Shown here in pieces: positions 24,050-33,163 of a DNA stretch of 64,000 nucleotides. The stretch comes from Enhygromyxa salina (lineage in GTDB: Bacteria; Myxococcota_A; Polyangia; Nannocystales; Nannocystaceae), in the NCBI RefSeq assembly GCF_000737335.2, contig NZ_JMCC02000038.1, positions 15,347 through 79,346 of the forward strand. The letters are read 5' to 3'. Numbering within the stretch: the first letter of the stretch is position 1; every line of letters begins with the position of its first letter. The translations under genes and the position numbers were made by a program. The notes beneath the pieces were generated by a model, which saw only the letters and a list, made by a program, of their open reading frames with translations, made no database searches and had not been told where the DNA came from.

Positions 24050-26287
24050 ATGAGCGCGCGCGCGACCCACTTTCGCACCTGCAACTTGTGCGAGGCCATG
24101 TGCGGGCTGGCGATCGAGACCGAGGGCGAGCAGATCATTGCGATCCGCGGCGACCAAGACGACGTGTTCAGCCGCGGGCACCTGTGCCCCAAGGGGCCCG
24201 CGCTCGCGCAGATCCACACGGATCCAGATCGGCTCCGGCGACCGCTGCAGCGCACGCGCAGCGGCTGGCGCGAGCTCGAGTGGGACGACGCCCTCGACGC
24301 TGCCGCCGAGGGCCTCCACCGGGTCCAACGCGAGCACGGCAACGACGCGCTGGCGGTCTACCTGGGCAACCCGGCGGTCCACAACCACGCGGTGGTGCTG
24401 TACGGGCCGCCGTTCCTGCGCGAGCTGAAGACTCGACACCGCTACTCGGCGACTTCTGTCGACCAGCTCCCCCAGATGCTGGTCGCCCACCTGATGTTTG
24501 GGCATCAGCTGTTGCTGCCGATCCCGGACATCGATCGCACCCAGTACATGCTGATCGTGGGCGCCAACCCGCTGGTGTCGAACGGCAGCATCATGAGCGC
24601 GCCAGACGTGCGCCGACGGCTGCGGGGGATCCAGATGCGGGGTGGCAAGCTCGTGGTCGTTGATCCGCGCCGAACCCAGACCGCCAAGCTCGCTGACGAG
24701 CACCTGTTCGTGCGGCCCGGCACCGACGCGCTGTTGCTGCTCGCGCTCTTGCAAGTGATCGCCAGCGAGGGGCGCGAGCAACCTGGCCGGCTCGCGACCA
24801 TGGTGGAGGGCGCGGACCGGGTCCGGCGCGCGGTCGAGGGCTTCACACCCGAGCGCGTGGCCGGGCCAACGGGGATCGACGCCGATCGAATCCGCACCCT
24901 CGCCCGCGAGCTGGTCACCCATCGCGGCGTCACCTATGGACGCGTGGGCGCAGCCACCCAACGGTTTGGGGCGCTCGCGCACTGGGCGATCAACCTGCTC
25001 AACGTGTTCACCGGCGCGCTGGATCGGGTCGGCGGCTCGATGTTCACGCGCCCCGCCGTGGATCCGATCGCCATGCCCAAGGGCCTGGGCGTGGGGCCCG
25101 GCGCGTTCGGACGCTGGCGCAGTCGGGTCCGTGGGCTGCCCGAGTTTAGCGGTGAGCTGCCGGTTGCGAGCTTCGCCGAGGACGTGCTCGCGGGGCACGA
25201 GGGGCGTCGGGGCGAGGGCGAACCGCTGGCGCCGATCCGCGGGCTTTTGACGCTGGCCGGCAACCCGGTGCTCTCGACCCCGGCCGGCAGCGCGCTGGGG
25301 GACGCGCTCGAGCGGCTCGAGTTCGTGCTCAGCGTTGACATGTACATGAACGAGACGACCCGGCACGCGGACCTGATTCTGCCGCCAACGTCGCCGCTCG
25401 AGCGCAGCCACTACGATCTGGTGTTCCATCTGCTGGCTGTGCGCAACACCGCCAAGTGGTCGCCCGCGCTGTTCGAGCCGCCGGCCGACGCCCGCCACGA
25501 CTGGCAGATCCTGCATGGCTTGTGGGCGCGCCTGGATCGCCTCCGCGGCGACGACGGGGTGGTCAAGCGCGGGCTGCATCAACTGCTCGAGCGCCTCGGT
25601 CCCGACGGCATGATCGACCTCGGCCTTCGAGCTGGCCCACACGGCCGGCTGCTCCCTGCCGCCCTGCGCCCGCTGCTGGGCGACCGCGCGGGTGGGCTGA
25701 ACCTCGAGACCTTGGCCGCGCGACCGCACGGCGTCGACCTGGGTCCGCTCGAGCCTTGCCTGCCCGATCGCCTGCCGGGCAAGCGCCGCCGGATCGAGCT
25801 CGCGCCGGCCCTGCTCATCGAGGATCTGAGCCGGCTCGAGCGCAGCTTTCCGCTTGGCGCCGCCGCGGTCCGCCCGCCCACTGAGGCCGAGCCAAAGTTC
25901 TCGCTGATCGGCCGACGACTGCTTCGCAGCAACAACTCGTGGATGCACAACGTGCCCAAGCTGATGGCGGGCAAGCCCGCGTGCACCCTGCTGATGCACC
26001 CCGACGACGCCGAGCGCCTCGCGCTACGGCCCGGAGACGAGGTCTGCGTGCGCTCGCGTGTCGGCGAGGTCGAGGTCCCCCTCGAGCTCGACGCCGACAT
26101 GATGCCCGGCGTCGTGAGCCTGCCCCACGGGTTCGGCCACAACCGCGAGGGCAGCCGCATGCAGGTCGCAGCGGAACACGCCGGGGTCAGCATCAACGAC
26201 CTCACGGACCCGGCCGAGATCGACGAACTCTCGGGGGTCGCGGCGCTCTCGGGCGTCAGCGTCGAGGTCCGCTTGGCGCGGTCATGA
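24050..26287 (+). CDS. Molybdopterin oxidoreductase (MopB family, [4Fe-4S] type)
   Basis: 745 residues from ATG 24050; the longer upstream frame overlaps the divergent peptidase gene and is rejected. The N-terminus has a CxxCxxxC...C iron-sulfur site (FRTCNLCEAMCGLAIET, then RGHLCPKG). The MGD-binding body follows (NPLVSNGSIMSAPDVRRRL, TLAGNPVLS, NETTRHADLILPPTSPLERS) and a C-terminal ADP-ribosyl-binding-like domain (LMHPDDAERLALRPGDEVCV, PHGFGHN). It has the shape of FdhF/NapA-like or unassigned MopB enzymes. No electron-transfer subunit is adjacent, so the substrate cannot be assigned. No Tat signal is visible, so it is probably cytoplasmic. Confidence 0.85.
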   Translation: MSARATHFRTCNLCEAMCGLAIETEGEQIIAIRGDQDDVFSRGHLCPKGPALAQIHTDPDRLRRPLQRTRSGWRELEWDDALDAAAEGLHRVQREHGNDALAVYLGNPAVHNHAVVLYGPPFLRELKTRHRYSATSVDQLPQMLVAHLMFGHQLLLPIPDIDRTQYMLIVGANPLVSNGSIMSAPDVRRRLRGIQMRGGKLVVVDPRRTQTAKLADEHLFVRPGTDALLLLALLQVIASEGREQPGRLATMVEGADRVRRAVEGFTPERVAGPTGIDADRIRTLARELVTHRGVTYGRVGAATQRFGALAHWAINLLNVFTGALDRVGGSMFTRPAVDPIAMPKGLGVGPGAFGRWRSRVRGLPEFSGELPVASFAEDVLAGHEGRRGEGEPLAPIRGLLTLAGNPVLSTPAGSALGDALERLEFVLSVDMYMNETTRHADLILPPTSPLERSHYDLVFHLLAVRNTAKWSPALFEPPADARHDWQILHGLWARLDRLRGDDGVVKRGLHQLLERLGPDGMIDLGLRAGPHGRLLPAALRPLLGDRAGGLNLETLAARPHGVDLGPLEPCLPDRLPGKRRRIELAPALLIEDLSRLERSFPLGAAAVRPPTEAEPKFSLIGRRLLRSNNSWMHNVPKLMAGKPACTLLMHPDDAERLALRPGDEVCVRSRVGEVEVPLELDADMMPGVVSLPHGFGHNREGSRMQVAAEHAGVSINDLTDPAEIDELSGVAALSGVSVEVRLARS

Positions 26288-26290
26288 ACC

Positions 26291-26320
26291 AAAAAAGCGG
26301 GCGCCCACCCGGGCGCCCGC
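26291..26320 (-). terminator. Intrinsic terminator after the flotillin operon
   Basis: A perfect 10-bp stem (GCGGGCGCCC at 26297-26306, its complement at 26311-26320, 4-nt loop). On the minus strand it is followed by six T residues. It lies about 35 bases beyond the stop of the last flotillin gene and also just after the stop of the converging oxidoreductase. Confidence 0.9.
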
Positions 26321-26355
26321 AAACATGTGACCTGATGGCCTGTTGGCCCTGTGGC

Positions 26356-27660
26356 CTACCCGAGCTTGGCCTTGACCATCGCCGGGACGTCGATGCCGGT
26401 CGCGGCTTTGATCTGCTCGCTGTAGTTGATCAGCTTGCCAGCCACGTCGCCGCCTTCGCTCCCCTCGCCGCCCTTGCCGAGCACGGTGAGCCGGTCGACC
26501 TTGAGGTTGCCCATGCTGCTGGACATCTTGGTCATGAGGGGAACGAGCTTTTGCATGAGCAGGATGTCGCGTCCGGCCCGGCCCATGTTGTTGTAGCGCT
26601 CGGCGATGTCGGTGAGGACCTTGGCGGTTGCCTGGCCCTGCTCGACGATCTTGGCGGCGTCGCCCTTCGCGTCTTCCTCGGCGGCCTTGCGGGCGGCCTC
26701 GGCTGGCTGGATCACGTCGGCGTCGAGCTGGGCGCGGACCTGCTCGATCCGGGCCTGCTGGGTGTCGACCTCGGCGTTGGCCTGCGCGACCGAGGCTTGG
26801 ACCGCGGCGAGCTGCTCGGCGATCATCGCGTCGCGGCGGGTCCGAGCGTCGGCGACCCGACGCTCGTTCTCTTTGCGGGCGATCTCGATCTCGGCCTCGA
26901 GCTTGGACAGCTCACCGTTCATGGTGTTGCGCCACTTTTGCTCGGCGGCCTCGGCCCGCGCCTCGGCTTCGGCGATCTGGGCCGAGCGGCGGATCTGCGC
27001 GCTGATCTGGCGCCCGATCGCGTCGAGGTAGCCGACGTCATCCGAGACGTTCTGGATCTTGAGGGTGTCGACGACGAGTCCGAGGTGACTGAGATCCTGC
27101 TCGGCTTCCTCGGCGAGCTTGGCCGCAAACTCCTCTTTGTCCTTGTTGACCTGCTCGGGGGTCAGACCCGCGAGCACCCCGCGCAAGTTACCCTCGAGGG
27201 TCTCGCGGGCGATCTTCATGATCTCCTCGCGGGACTGACCCAAGAAGCGCTCGAGGCAGTTGTTGAGCAGCGGCTCCTCGCCGGGGACCTTGATGTTGGC
27301 GACGCCCTGAACCGAGAGCGGGATGCCGCCCTTGGAGTAGGCGTTTTGGACCCGGACCTCGATGATCATGTTGGTCAGATCCATGCGGTCGACGATCTCG
27401 AACAGCGGGATCCGAAGCGCACCGCCGCCGCGAATGATGCGATAGCCGGCCACCCGACCGTTACCGGCGACGCGCCGACGGCCCGAGAACACCAGCACCT
27501 CGCTGGGTTGGCACACGTAGTAGACGCGCTTGGCGACCATTGCGATGACGAACAAGAAGACGGTGCCGATCGCCAACAACCCGACGAGCGCCTCGGGTTC
27601 GATGAACGAGCCCGCTTCCATCATGAATGCAAGTGCGAGTGCGACAGACATGGACATCAT
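26356..27660 (-). CDS. Flotillin/SPFH-domain membrane scaffold protein 1
   Basis: 434 residues. An N-terminal membrane segment (about residues 20-45) is followed by an SPFH domain (YYVCQPSEVLVFSGRR, LRIPLFEIVDRMDLTNMIIE, LKIQNVSDDVGYLDAIGR). Then come a long Ala/Glu-rich coiled coil with EA repeats and a conserved end (RDILLMQKLVPLMTK, then VDRLTVLGKG). Flotillins form membrane microdomain scaffolds with a companion NfeD protein. It overlaps the second flotillin by four bases (ATGA) and is last in an NfeD-like/flotillin/flotillin operon closed by an intrinsic terminator. The two flotillins are clear paralogues. Confidence 0.9.
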   Translation of the reverse strand: MMSMSVALALAFMMEAGSFIEPEALVGLLAIGTVFLFVIAMVAKRVYYVCQPSEVLVFSGRRRVAGNGRVAGYRIIRGGGALRIPLFEIVDRMDLTNMIIEVRVQNAYSKGGIPLSVQGVANIKVPGEEPLLNNCLERFLGQSREEIMKIARETLEGNLRGVLAGLTPEQVNKDKEEFAAKLAEEAEQDLSHLGLVVDTLKIQNVSDDVGYLDAIGRQISAQIRRSAQIAEAEARAEAAEQKWRNTMNGELSKLEAEIEIARKENERRVADARTRRDAMIAEQLAAVQASVAQANAEVDTQQARIEQVRAQLDADVIQPAEAARKAAEEDAKGDAAKIVEQGQATAKVLTDIAERYNNMGRAGRDILLMQKLVPLMTKMSSSMGNLKVDRLTVLGKGGEGSEGGDVAGKLINYSEQIKAATGIDVPAMVKAKLG

Positions 27661-29168
27661 GACAGCTCCTTGGGGGCCAGCGGGTTGGAGGGTGAGGTCG
27701 ACAGGCTGGGAGGCTTGAGACCGCCGCCTGCTGGCTTGGATGGGCCGAGGCCGAGGCGCCCGAGCCCCGCGCCCGAGCCCCCGCCGCCACCGCCGCTCGG
27801 CGTGTCGCCGCTTGCGAGCACCGAGGGGACGTCGATGCCGATCGTCTCGCGCAGCGCCCGAAGCACGGCCGCCACAGTCTGCGGGTACGAAGCCGCGTAG
27901 GCTGCGAGCGCGGAGCCGTCACCACGATCGAGCACGTTGACCTCGCCAACGTCGATGCTGTCCATGTGATCGACGACCGTCGAGATGATCTCCTCGAGGT
28001 GCTGGATCACGTAGATCTCTTTCGCGTTGTCGCCCATCGCGGTCCAGGCCGCCGTCGTCGCCGCGAGCACCTCGACGAGCGCGCGCCCGTTCTCGGCCGT
28101 TGGCGCGGCGTCCCCCTTGGCGCGGATCGCCTCGGCGGTGCGGCGCGCTTCGGCGGGGATGACCACGTCGGCTTGCAGGCGCCGCTCTTCGAGCTTGGCG
28201 CGGATCCGTTGCAGCTCCTGCTCGGCCTGGGCGCGCGCGGTGTTGGCCGCCGCGACGGCCTCGCGCTCGACCGACATGGCCTCACCGTCGAGCTCGGCCC
28301 TGACCTTGGCCAGTTGGTTGCGCTGCTGAAGGATCGCGGTCTCGGCCTGGGCCTTGGCGACCTCCGAGCGGCGCTTGGCGGTTGCCTGGGCCTGCGTGAC
28401 CTCCTGCAGCGCCTGGTTCTCTGCGTTCTCGGCGTCACGCAAGACCTTGGCGATCTGCGGGCGGCCAAGCGAGTCGAGGTAGTTGGTCGAGTCGGCGACG
28501 TTTTGGATCTTGAGGGTGTCGAGCTCGAGCCCGAGCTTGTCGAAGTCCTTGACGGCGCTCTCGATCAGCTTCTCTGCGAAGGTCAGCCGATCTTCGTTGA
28601 CCTGCTCGGGGGTCATGTCGGCGACGACCTCGCGCACGGCCCCTTCTAGGGTCTGCTGGGCGACGATGTAGATCTCGCGCAGGTCTCGACCCAAGAAGCG
28701 CTCAATCGCGTTGCGGATCTTCGTTGGGTCCGACTGGATCTTGACGTTGGCGATCGCGTGGATCTGCAGCGGGATGTTGCCCGCCGAGTAGGCGTTCTCG
28801 ACCACGATGTCGATCGACAGGTTTCGCATGTCCATGCGATCGACCCGCTCGATGATTGGGATCCGCCACTTTCGACCGCGCCCGCCCCCAGCCAACACCT
28901 CGGGCTGGTCTTCACGGCCGTGCGGCATGATGACCATGGGGCCAAGATCGACCCCGTCAGCCATGCGCTTGCGCCCCGTGAAGATCAGGACCTCATTGGG
29001 CTGGCAGATGTGCAGAAAGTTCTTGATCAGCAAGATCGTCAACAGAAAGAAGCCGGCGACCGCTCCGGCCGCGGCGACCACCGCGGGGAGGGTGATCTCG
29101 GCGAGAGGCGGGGCCAGGGCCAGGGCCCCAAACTGGTCCCCGAACTGGGATAGCGCTGCGTGGTACAT
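27657..29168 (-). CDS. Flotillin/SPFH-domain membrane scaffold protein 2
   Basis: 503 residues. A membrane segment at about residues 28-50 is followed by an SPFH domain (LHICQPNEVLIFTGRKRM, WRIPIIERVDRMDMRNLSID, TLEGAVREVVADMTPEQVN, LKIQNVADSTNYLDSLG). A coiled coil of Ala/Glu/Arg repeats follows. The C-terminal 50 residues are a Gly/Pro/Ser-rich tail (SGGGGGGSGAGLGRLGLGP) absent from its paralogue. It is downstream of the NfeD-like gene and overlaps flotillin 1 by four bases. Probably an inner-membrane hetero-oligomeric scaffold. Confidence 0.9.
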   Translation of the reverse strand: MYHAALSQFGDQFGALALAPPLAEITLPAVVAAAGAVAGFFLLTILLIKNFLHICQPNEVLIFTGRKRMADGVDLGPMVIMPHGREDQPEVLAGGGRGRKWRIPIIERVDRMDMRNLSIDIVVENAYSAGNIPLQIHAIANVKIQSDPTKIRNAIERFLGRDLREIYIVAQQTLEGAVREVVADMTPEQVNEDRLTFAEKLIESAVKDFDKLGLELDTLKIQNVADSTNYLDSLGRPQIAKVLRDAENAENQALQEVTQAQATAKRRSEVAKAQAETAILQQRNQLAKVRAELDGEAMSVEREAVAAANTARAQAEQELQRIRAKLEERRLQADVVIPAEARRTAEAIRAKGDAAPTAENGRALVEVLAATTAAWTAMGDNAKEIYVIQHLEEIISTVVDHMDSIDVGEVNVLDRGDGSALAAYAASYPQTVAAVLRALRETIGIDVPSVLASGDTPSGGGGGGSGAGLGRLGLGPSKPAGGGLKPPSLSTSPSNPLAPKELS

Positions 29169-29229
29169 GATGGGTGAGTTCTCCTGCGAGTCTCGGGTCG
29201 GTGAGAGGGGATCTGTGAAGTCAAAGAGG

Positions 29230-29268
29230 ACGAGCCGCGGGCGTCCCCATGGGGACGGCGCGGCTCGT
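29230..29268. promoter_or_regulatory. Strong hairpin between the NfeD-like gene and flotillin 2
   Basis: An imperfect inverted repeat: ACGAGCCGCG at 29230-29239 pairs with CGCGGCTCGT at 29259-29268, with CGTCCCC/GGGGACG inside. It lies just after the NfeD-like stop, with no good T-run on the minus strand. It may set the ratio of NfeD to flotillin mRNA by partial termination or 3'-end protection rather than stop transcription fully. Confidence 0.6.
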
Positions 29269-29275
29269 AGTGAAG

Positions 29276-29905
29276 CTAGGCACGGACGGCTGGGACGGCG
29301 CGGGCTGCCGACTCGTACTTGACGACGACGGCCTTGTTTCCGCGCATCTCGAGGATCAGCGCTTGCTCGCCGCGGCTGATCAGATCGTCTTCGGACTCCG
29401 CGAGTACGTCGACGGTGGTGCCCATCAGCTCGATGCGAACCTTGCCGAGTCGGCCGGGGCCCACGGCGATCAACATCTCGCCAGACTTGCCAACGTAGTC
29501 ACTGACGCCAGCGACGACGCCAGTGTCGTTGGCAGACAGCCGGCGGAGGATCGCTACCGCCGTCCAGCCAGTCGCAAACCCAACACCGATCGCCAGGCCA
29601 AGCGCGGCGTAGGTCGCCGCGAGATCGAGGCCATCGAGGACCAGTCCAGTGAGACCAAAGAATGCGGCGAAAAAGGTCCAAAACCGCATCGAGCCAAACA
29701 CGCCGAAGAATCCGCCGAGGTCGCCGTGGGCGTCGTGGCCGGCGTCGGCGTGGGTGTCGAGGTCGCCGTCGAGGTCGCCGTCGGCGTCGAGCTCGGCGTC
29801 ACCATCGAAGTCACTGTCAGCGTCGTGGTCTCCCCCCATGAGGAGAGACGCTCCCAACAATATGGAACCAAGGACGAGGGCGAACACGTACGCGTAGATG
29901 AGCAT
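29276..29905 (-). CDS. NfeD-like membrane protein of the flotillin operon
   Basis: 209 residues. It has one N-terminal membrane segment (about 1-22), an acidic His/Asp/Gly-rich loop (DADSDFDGDAELDADGDLDG), then two or three more membrane segments (about 70-115). The C-terminal domain (GEMLIAVGPGRLGKVRIELM, LISRGEQALILEMRGNKAVV) matches the OB-fold of NfeD/YuaF-type proteins. NfeD proteins are encoded next to flotillins and modulate membrane microdomains, which is the order found here. The acidic loop could bind metal ions, but that is inference. Confidence 0.8.
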   Translation of the reverse strand: MLIYAYVFALVLGSILLGASLLMGGDHDADSDFDGDAELDADGDLDGDLDTHADAGHDAHGDLGGFFGVFGSMRFWTFFAAFFGLTGLVLDGLDLAATYAALGLAIGVGFATGWTAVAILRRLSANDTGVVAGVSDYVGKSGEMLIAVGPGRLGKVRIELMGTTVDVLAESEDDLISRGEQALILEMRGNKAVVVKYESAARAVPAVRA

Positions 29906-30073
29906 CTTGACCTCCGGGCGCGGGGTACTGGGGACCCGCTCGCACTATTTCATACCAGGCGAGCGAGACGCGCGGGTGCCTCGCGACAAAACAGGTGTGG
30001 TGGGCGGCCCAGGCCAACGGCGCCGCGGTTGCTGGGGTCCGTCGCGGGGGGTGGGCGAGGATCTGTGCGAGCG

Positions 30074-31555
30074 TCACAGCGCGAGCAGCTTCGGGCCCTG
30101 TTCGCCCGGCTCGATCGTCAGCGTGAGCTGACTGTCCAACCACTGCTCGGCGCGATCGGTCGCCGAAACCCCCAAGAGCACGCGCCTGGCCCCTTCTGGG
30201 GTCCTGGCGCGGGTCTCGACGAGGACCCGGTAGCCCTCTTCGAGACGGCGAAGGATCCAGCCCAGCAGCCGGCTGGGGTTCTCACAACGAACGATCAAGA
30301 TCGCGCCAGCTGGCATCCCGCGCACGCGGGTCCAGACCTCGGCGGGGTCAGCCTGGTCGTCGATCGTGATCGATGGCGACAAGAACGCCTGGGCGAGCGT
30401 GTCGATGAACCCTGGCTCGCGGACGTAGACGAGCGTGCCCTCACCGATGTCCGCGACGATCTCGTTCAGCTCCGCCTCGCCGTGTCCAAAACTGGGGAGT
30501 TCGCGCAGCGTGTCTGCCTCGGGTGATCGGATCGCCGTCATCTCGCGGCGCGTGGAGGCCCGCGCCGCAGCTGCAGCCGTCGCCGCGTTCCCGTGGTCGA
30601 GGCGCGTGACCGTCCCCGCCGTACCGGACACGCTCATGCCGCCGGCGGCGCTCATCTCGGCCCTGTCCCGCGCAACCTCTGCCTGGTTCATGGCCGGCGC
30701 AGCCGGGGCTGGCGACGCGCTCATGGCCTTCACGGTCGGCGACAGCCTGTTGCGACGATCGACATCCGATGCCGGCGACGACTCTGGGAACGGATCGAAC
30801 TGCGCCGCTTCGTCATCGTCGTCAGCGGGGACGCCGATGTGGCCGTCGGCCGGGGGCACAATCGCGAAGCCCCGCGCCCCAAACTCTTCCGCCTCGGGCA
30901 TCGGGCTGGGTCGGACGGGCCGAGAGTCGACGCCTTCCCCGAGCGTCCCGAGGCTCCCGTACTCGTCGGTTCCAAGCGCAGGACCCCCAAATTCATCGTC
31001 TTCTGCGAGCGCCCAGGTGCCGCTCTCGAACGCGGCTTCGGCTGGCAACGGCCCGCTGATGCTGTAGTCGACGCTGCCCGGTTCGTCTACGGCAGGGGTG
31101 TCGAGCGCCTCTTCAGACAGATCCCGGCGCCGGTTGCCGGTTGGAACATCGTCGGCGTCATCGGGATCATCGAGGCCAAGGGGGAGCGCGGCCGCGGAAG
31201 CGACCTCGCCGTCGTCGTCGAGCTCGATCTCCAGGCCCCCGCGGGCTGGGCTCGCGTCGACCCCACCCCGATGCGCGCGCACAGTGATCCCCTCCATGCC
31301 CGGCTCGGCGTAGACCGTCCAGCTCGCGCCGGCATCGATCGAGAACTCGACTGGGTTCCCGACCGCGAGCTCAACCTGATGGGCGTCGTCGACCGCCGCG
31401 ACGATCATCTCGAACAGCTCGGTCGGCGGCAGCACGGTGCTCTCTGCTTCGGCCCCCCGCGCGGTCGTGTAGACCACGGGCTGCCCCGACTCGAGGGTGA
31501 CCGCAGATGCCGAGCGCCGAACCGCACCATCGAGCAGGCTGAGCAAGGACCGCAT
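30074..31555 (-). CDS. Degenerate PilT/GspE-like protein lacking a Walker A motif
   Basis: 493 residues. The N-terminus (SLLDGAVRRSASAVTLESGQ, then PVVYTTARG) resembles the PilT N-terminal PAS-like domain (gaSDlhl..g..P). The last 130 residues (FGHGEAELNEIVADIGEGTL, GAILIVRCENPSRLLGWILR, EGYRVLVETRARTPEGARRV) resemble the PilT region after Walker B. A low-complexity acidic/Ala-rich stretch of about 250 residues sits between them, and no GxxxxGKS is present. ATP hydrolysis is therefore not expected. Myxobacteria carry such PilT-like paralogues, often linked to signalling or GTPase systems. The assignment rests on pattern similarity only. Confidence 0.5.
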   Translation of the reverse strand: MRSLLSLLDGAVRRSASAVTLESGQPVVYTTARGAEAESTVLPPTELFEMIVAAVDDAHQVELAVGNPVEFSIDAGASWTVYAEPGMEGITVRAHRGGVDASPARGGLEIELDDDGEVASAAALPLGLDDPDDADDVPTGNRRRDLSEEALDTPAVDEPGSVDYSISGPLPAEAAFESGTWALAEDDEFGGPALGTDEYGSLGTLGEGVDSRPVRPSPMPEAEEFGARGFAIVPPADGHIGVPADDDDEAAQFDPFPESSPASDVDRRNRLSPTVKAMSASPAPAAPAMNQAEVARDRAEMSAAGGMSVSGTAGTVTRLDHGNAATAAAAARASTRREMTAIRSPEADTLRELPSFGHGEAELNEIVADIGEGTLVYVREPGFIDTLAQAFLSPSITIDDQADPAEVWTRVRGMPAGAILIVRCENPSRLLGWILRRLEEGYRVLVETRARTPEGARRVLLGVSATDRAEQWLDSQLTLTIEPGEQGPKLLAL

Positions 31556-31618
31556 GCCGGAACGATATCAAACATGCCACGCTCGTTCGAAGTTGGATCC
31601 GCCTTGGGATCTGACGAC

Positions 31619-33034
31619 TCACTCGGGCGCTGGCAGATTGCGGGCGTGGGTGCGCGGCCGCATGAAATTGCGCATGCCGGCGGTGCTGCGCGTGTACCCG
31701 AAGCCCGACATTTTCCACCCAACCCACGGCGCACCTGCGGCTGCGCTCAGGCCCCGGTTGATGCCGATCATCCCGGCCTCGAGGCGCTCGGCGACGGCGT
31801 CGGTCGAGGCCCCAGCAGGGCCCCAGACCGAGGCGCCGAGCCCATAGTCGGTCGAATTGGCCCGGCGAACCGCCTCGTCGACGTCGGCGTAGCTCGAAAT
31901 CGCCACCACCGGACCAAAGGTCTCTTCACGAGCGATGCGCATGTCGTCGGAGACCGCCCGCACCACGCTTGGCCCGAGCCAGTAGCCTGGACTCCGGACC
32001 TCACCCTCGATCACGAACTGGGCACCGCGATCGCGCGCGTCGGCCAGCTGGGCGAGCACAATCGCACGCTGGGCCTCGCTCGCCATCGGTCCAACGTCTG
32101 TATCCTCTGCGAGCGGGTCGCCGATCCGATACGCGCAGACGAGCTGACGAACCTGCTCGACGAACGCTTCCTGCACGTCCTGATGCACGAACACCCGCTC
32201 GGTGGCGACACAGATCTGCCCGCTGTTGTTGAGCGAATTTTGGACGGCAAACCGGGCCGCGGCGTCGAGGTCGGCACCCGGAAGCACGATCATCGGATCC
32301 TTGCCGCCAAGCTCGAGCACCAGCCGCTTCATCCCGCGGGCAGCTTCGCGCATGATCGCTTGACCGGTCGCGATCGAGCCCGTGAACGCGACCATGTCGA
32401 TGTTGGCCTCGACGAGCGCCCGCCCGACGCTGCCGCCACCTTGCACGAGGCCAAACACCCCCGCCGGCAGCGTGGCCGCGAGCAGCTCGTGATAGAGCGC
32501 CCCGCTGCGCGGGGTGAACTCCGAGGGCTTGAGCACCACCGCGTTGCCGGTCAGCAGCGCCGACATGACCAGGTTGTTTGGCGTGCTGATCGGGAAGTTC
32601 CACGGCGCGATCACGGCCGCGACGCCGAGCGGCCGCCACTGGGTCGTGACCTGGATCGCGCCTTCGCTCCCGACCTCGTCTTGGCAGGCCTCGCGGGCCC
32701 GCTCGATGAACGCTTCGGTTCGCGTGTGGAGGTTCTTGACCTCGGCGCGGGCGTGCTTGATCGGCTTGCCCATCTCCGTGGTGATCGCTCGCGCGAGCGC
32801 CTCGGCAACCTCTTTATCGTCACGGATCCGCGCGGCGAAGCGACGGGCGACCTCGGCCCGCGCCTCGAACCCCAGCGCCTGCCAGCTCGACGCGGCTGCA
32901 GCCGCAGACGCGACCTCGCGCTGAATTTGCTCGGGCGTGGAAGCCTCGACGCTGGGTAGCAAGGCTCCGGTCGCGGGGTTGCGGGTCTCGATCGTGTCCG
33001 ACACGCGGCGCAGTGTAAACGTCAGGAGCCGCAT
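31619..33034 (-). CDS. NAD(P)-dependent aldehyde dehydrogenase (succinate-semialdehyde type)
   Basis: 471 residues. ETRNPATGALLPSVEASTPE opens a full ALDH fold; GVAAVIAPWNFPISTPNNLV, FTGSIATGQAIM, the catalytic Glu in LVLELGGKDPMIV, and the catalytic Cys in NSGQICVATERVFV are all present, as is EETFGPVVAISSY. Similarity of layout is closest to GabD/Sad-type succinate-semialdehyde dehydrogenases. No gabT or other GABA gene is adjacent, so the substrate is uncertain. A GTG about 10 codons downstream of the ATG is an alternative start. It is divergent from the cardiolipin synthase gene. Confidence 0.85.
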   Translation of the reverse strand: MRLLTFTLRRVSDTIETRNPATGALLPSVEASTPEQIQREVASAAAAASSWQALGFEARAEVARRFAARIRDDKEVAEALARAITTEMGKPIKHARAEVKNLHTRTEAFIERAREACQDEVGSEGAIQVTTQWRPLGVAAVIAPWNFPISTPNNLVMSALLTGNAVVLKPSEFTPRSGALYHELLAATLPAGVFGLVQGGGSVGRALVEANIDMVAFTGSIATGQAIMREAARGMKRLVLELGGKDPMIVLPGADLDAAARFAVQNSLNNSGQICVATERVFVHQDVQEAFVEQVRQLVCAYRIGDPLAEDTDVGPMASEAQRAIVLAQLADARDRGAQFVIEGEVRSPGYWLGPSVVRAVSDDMRIAREETFGPVVAISSYADVDEAVRRANSTDYGLGASVWGPAGASTDAVAERLEAGMIGINRGLSAAAGAPWVGWKMSGFGYTRSTAGMRNFMRPRTHARNLPAPE

Positions 33035-33163
33035 TTCCAGCGCCTCGCGGGTCTGGCGGCCTCGTTCGCGTGCACATCACACGGTCCGCGCTAGCTTGCG
33101 ATACAGTCGCGCGCGCGTCCTGCTCGACGCGTCTCGATCACCCCTGCCCTCTCCTTCGTTGAC

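Noticed and set aside
23756..25999. A 747-residue minus-strand frame
   Set aside because: It runs antisense to the molybdopterin oxidoreductase, whose iron-sulfur and MGD motifs are plain on the plus strand.
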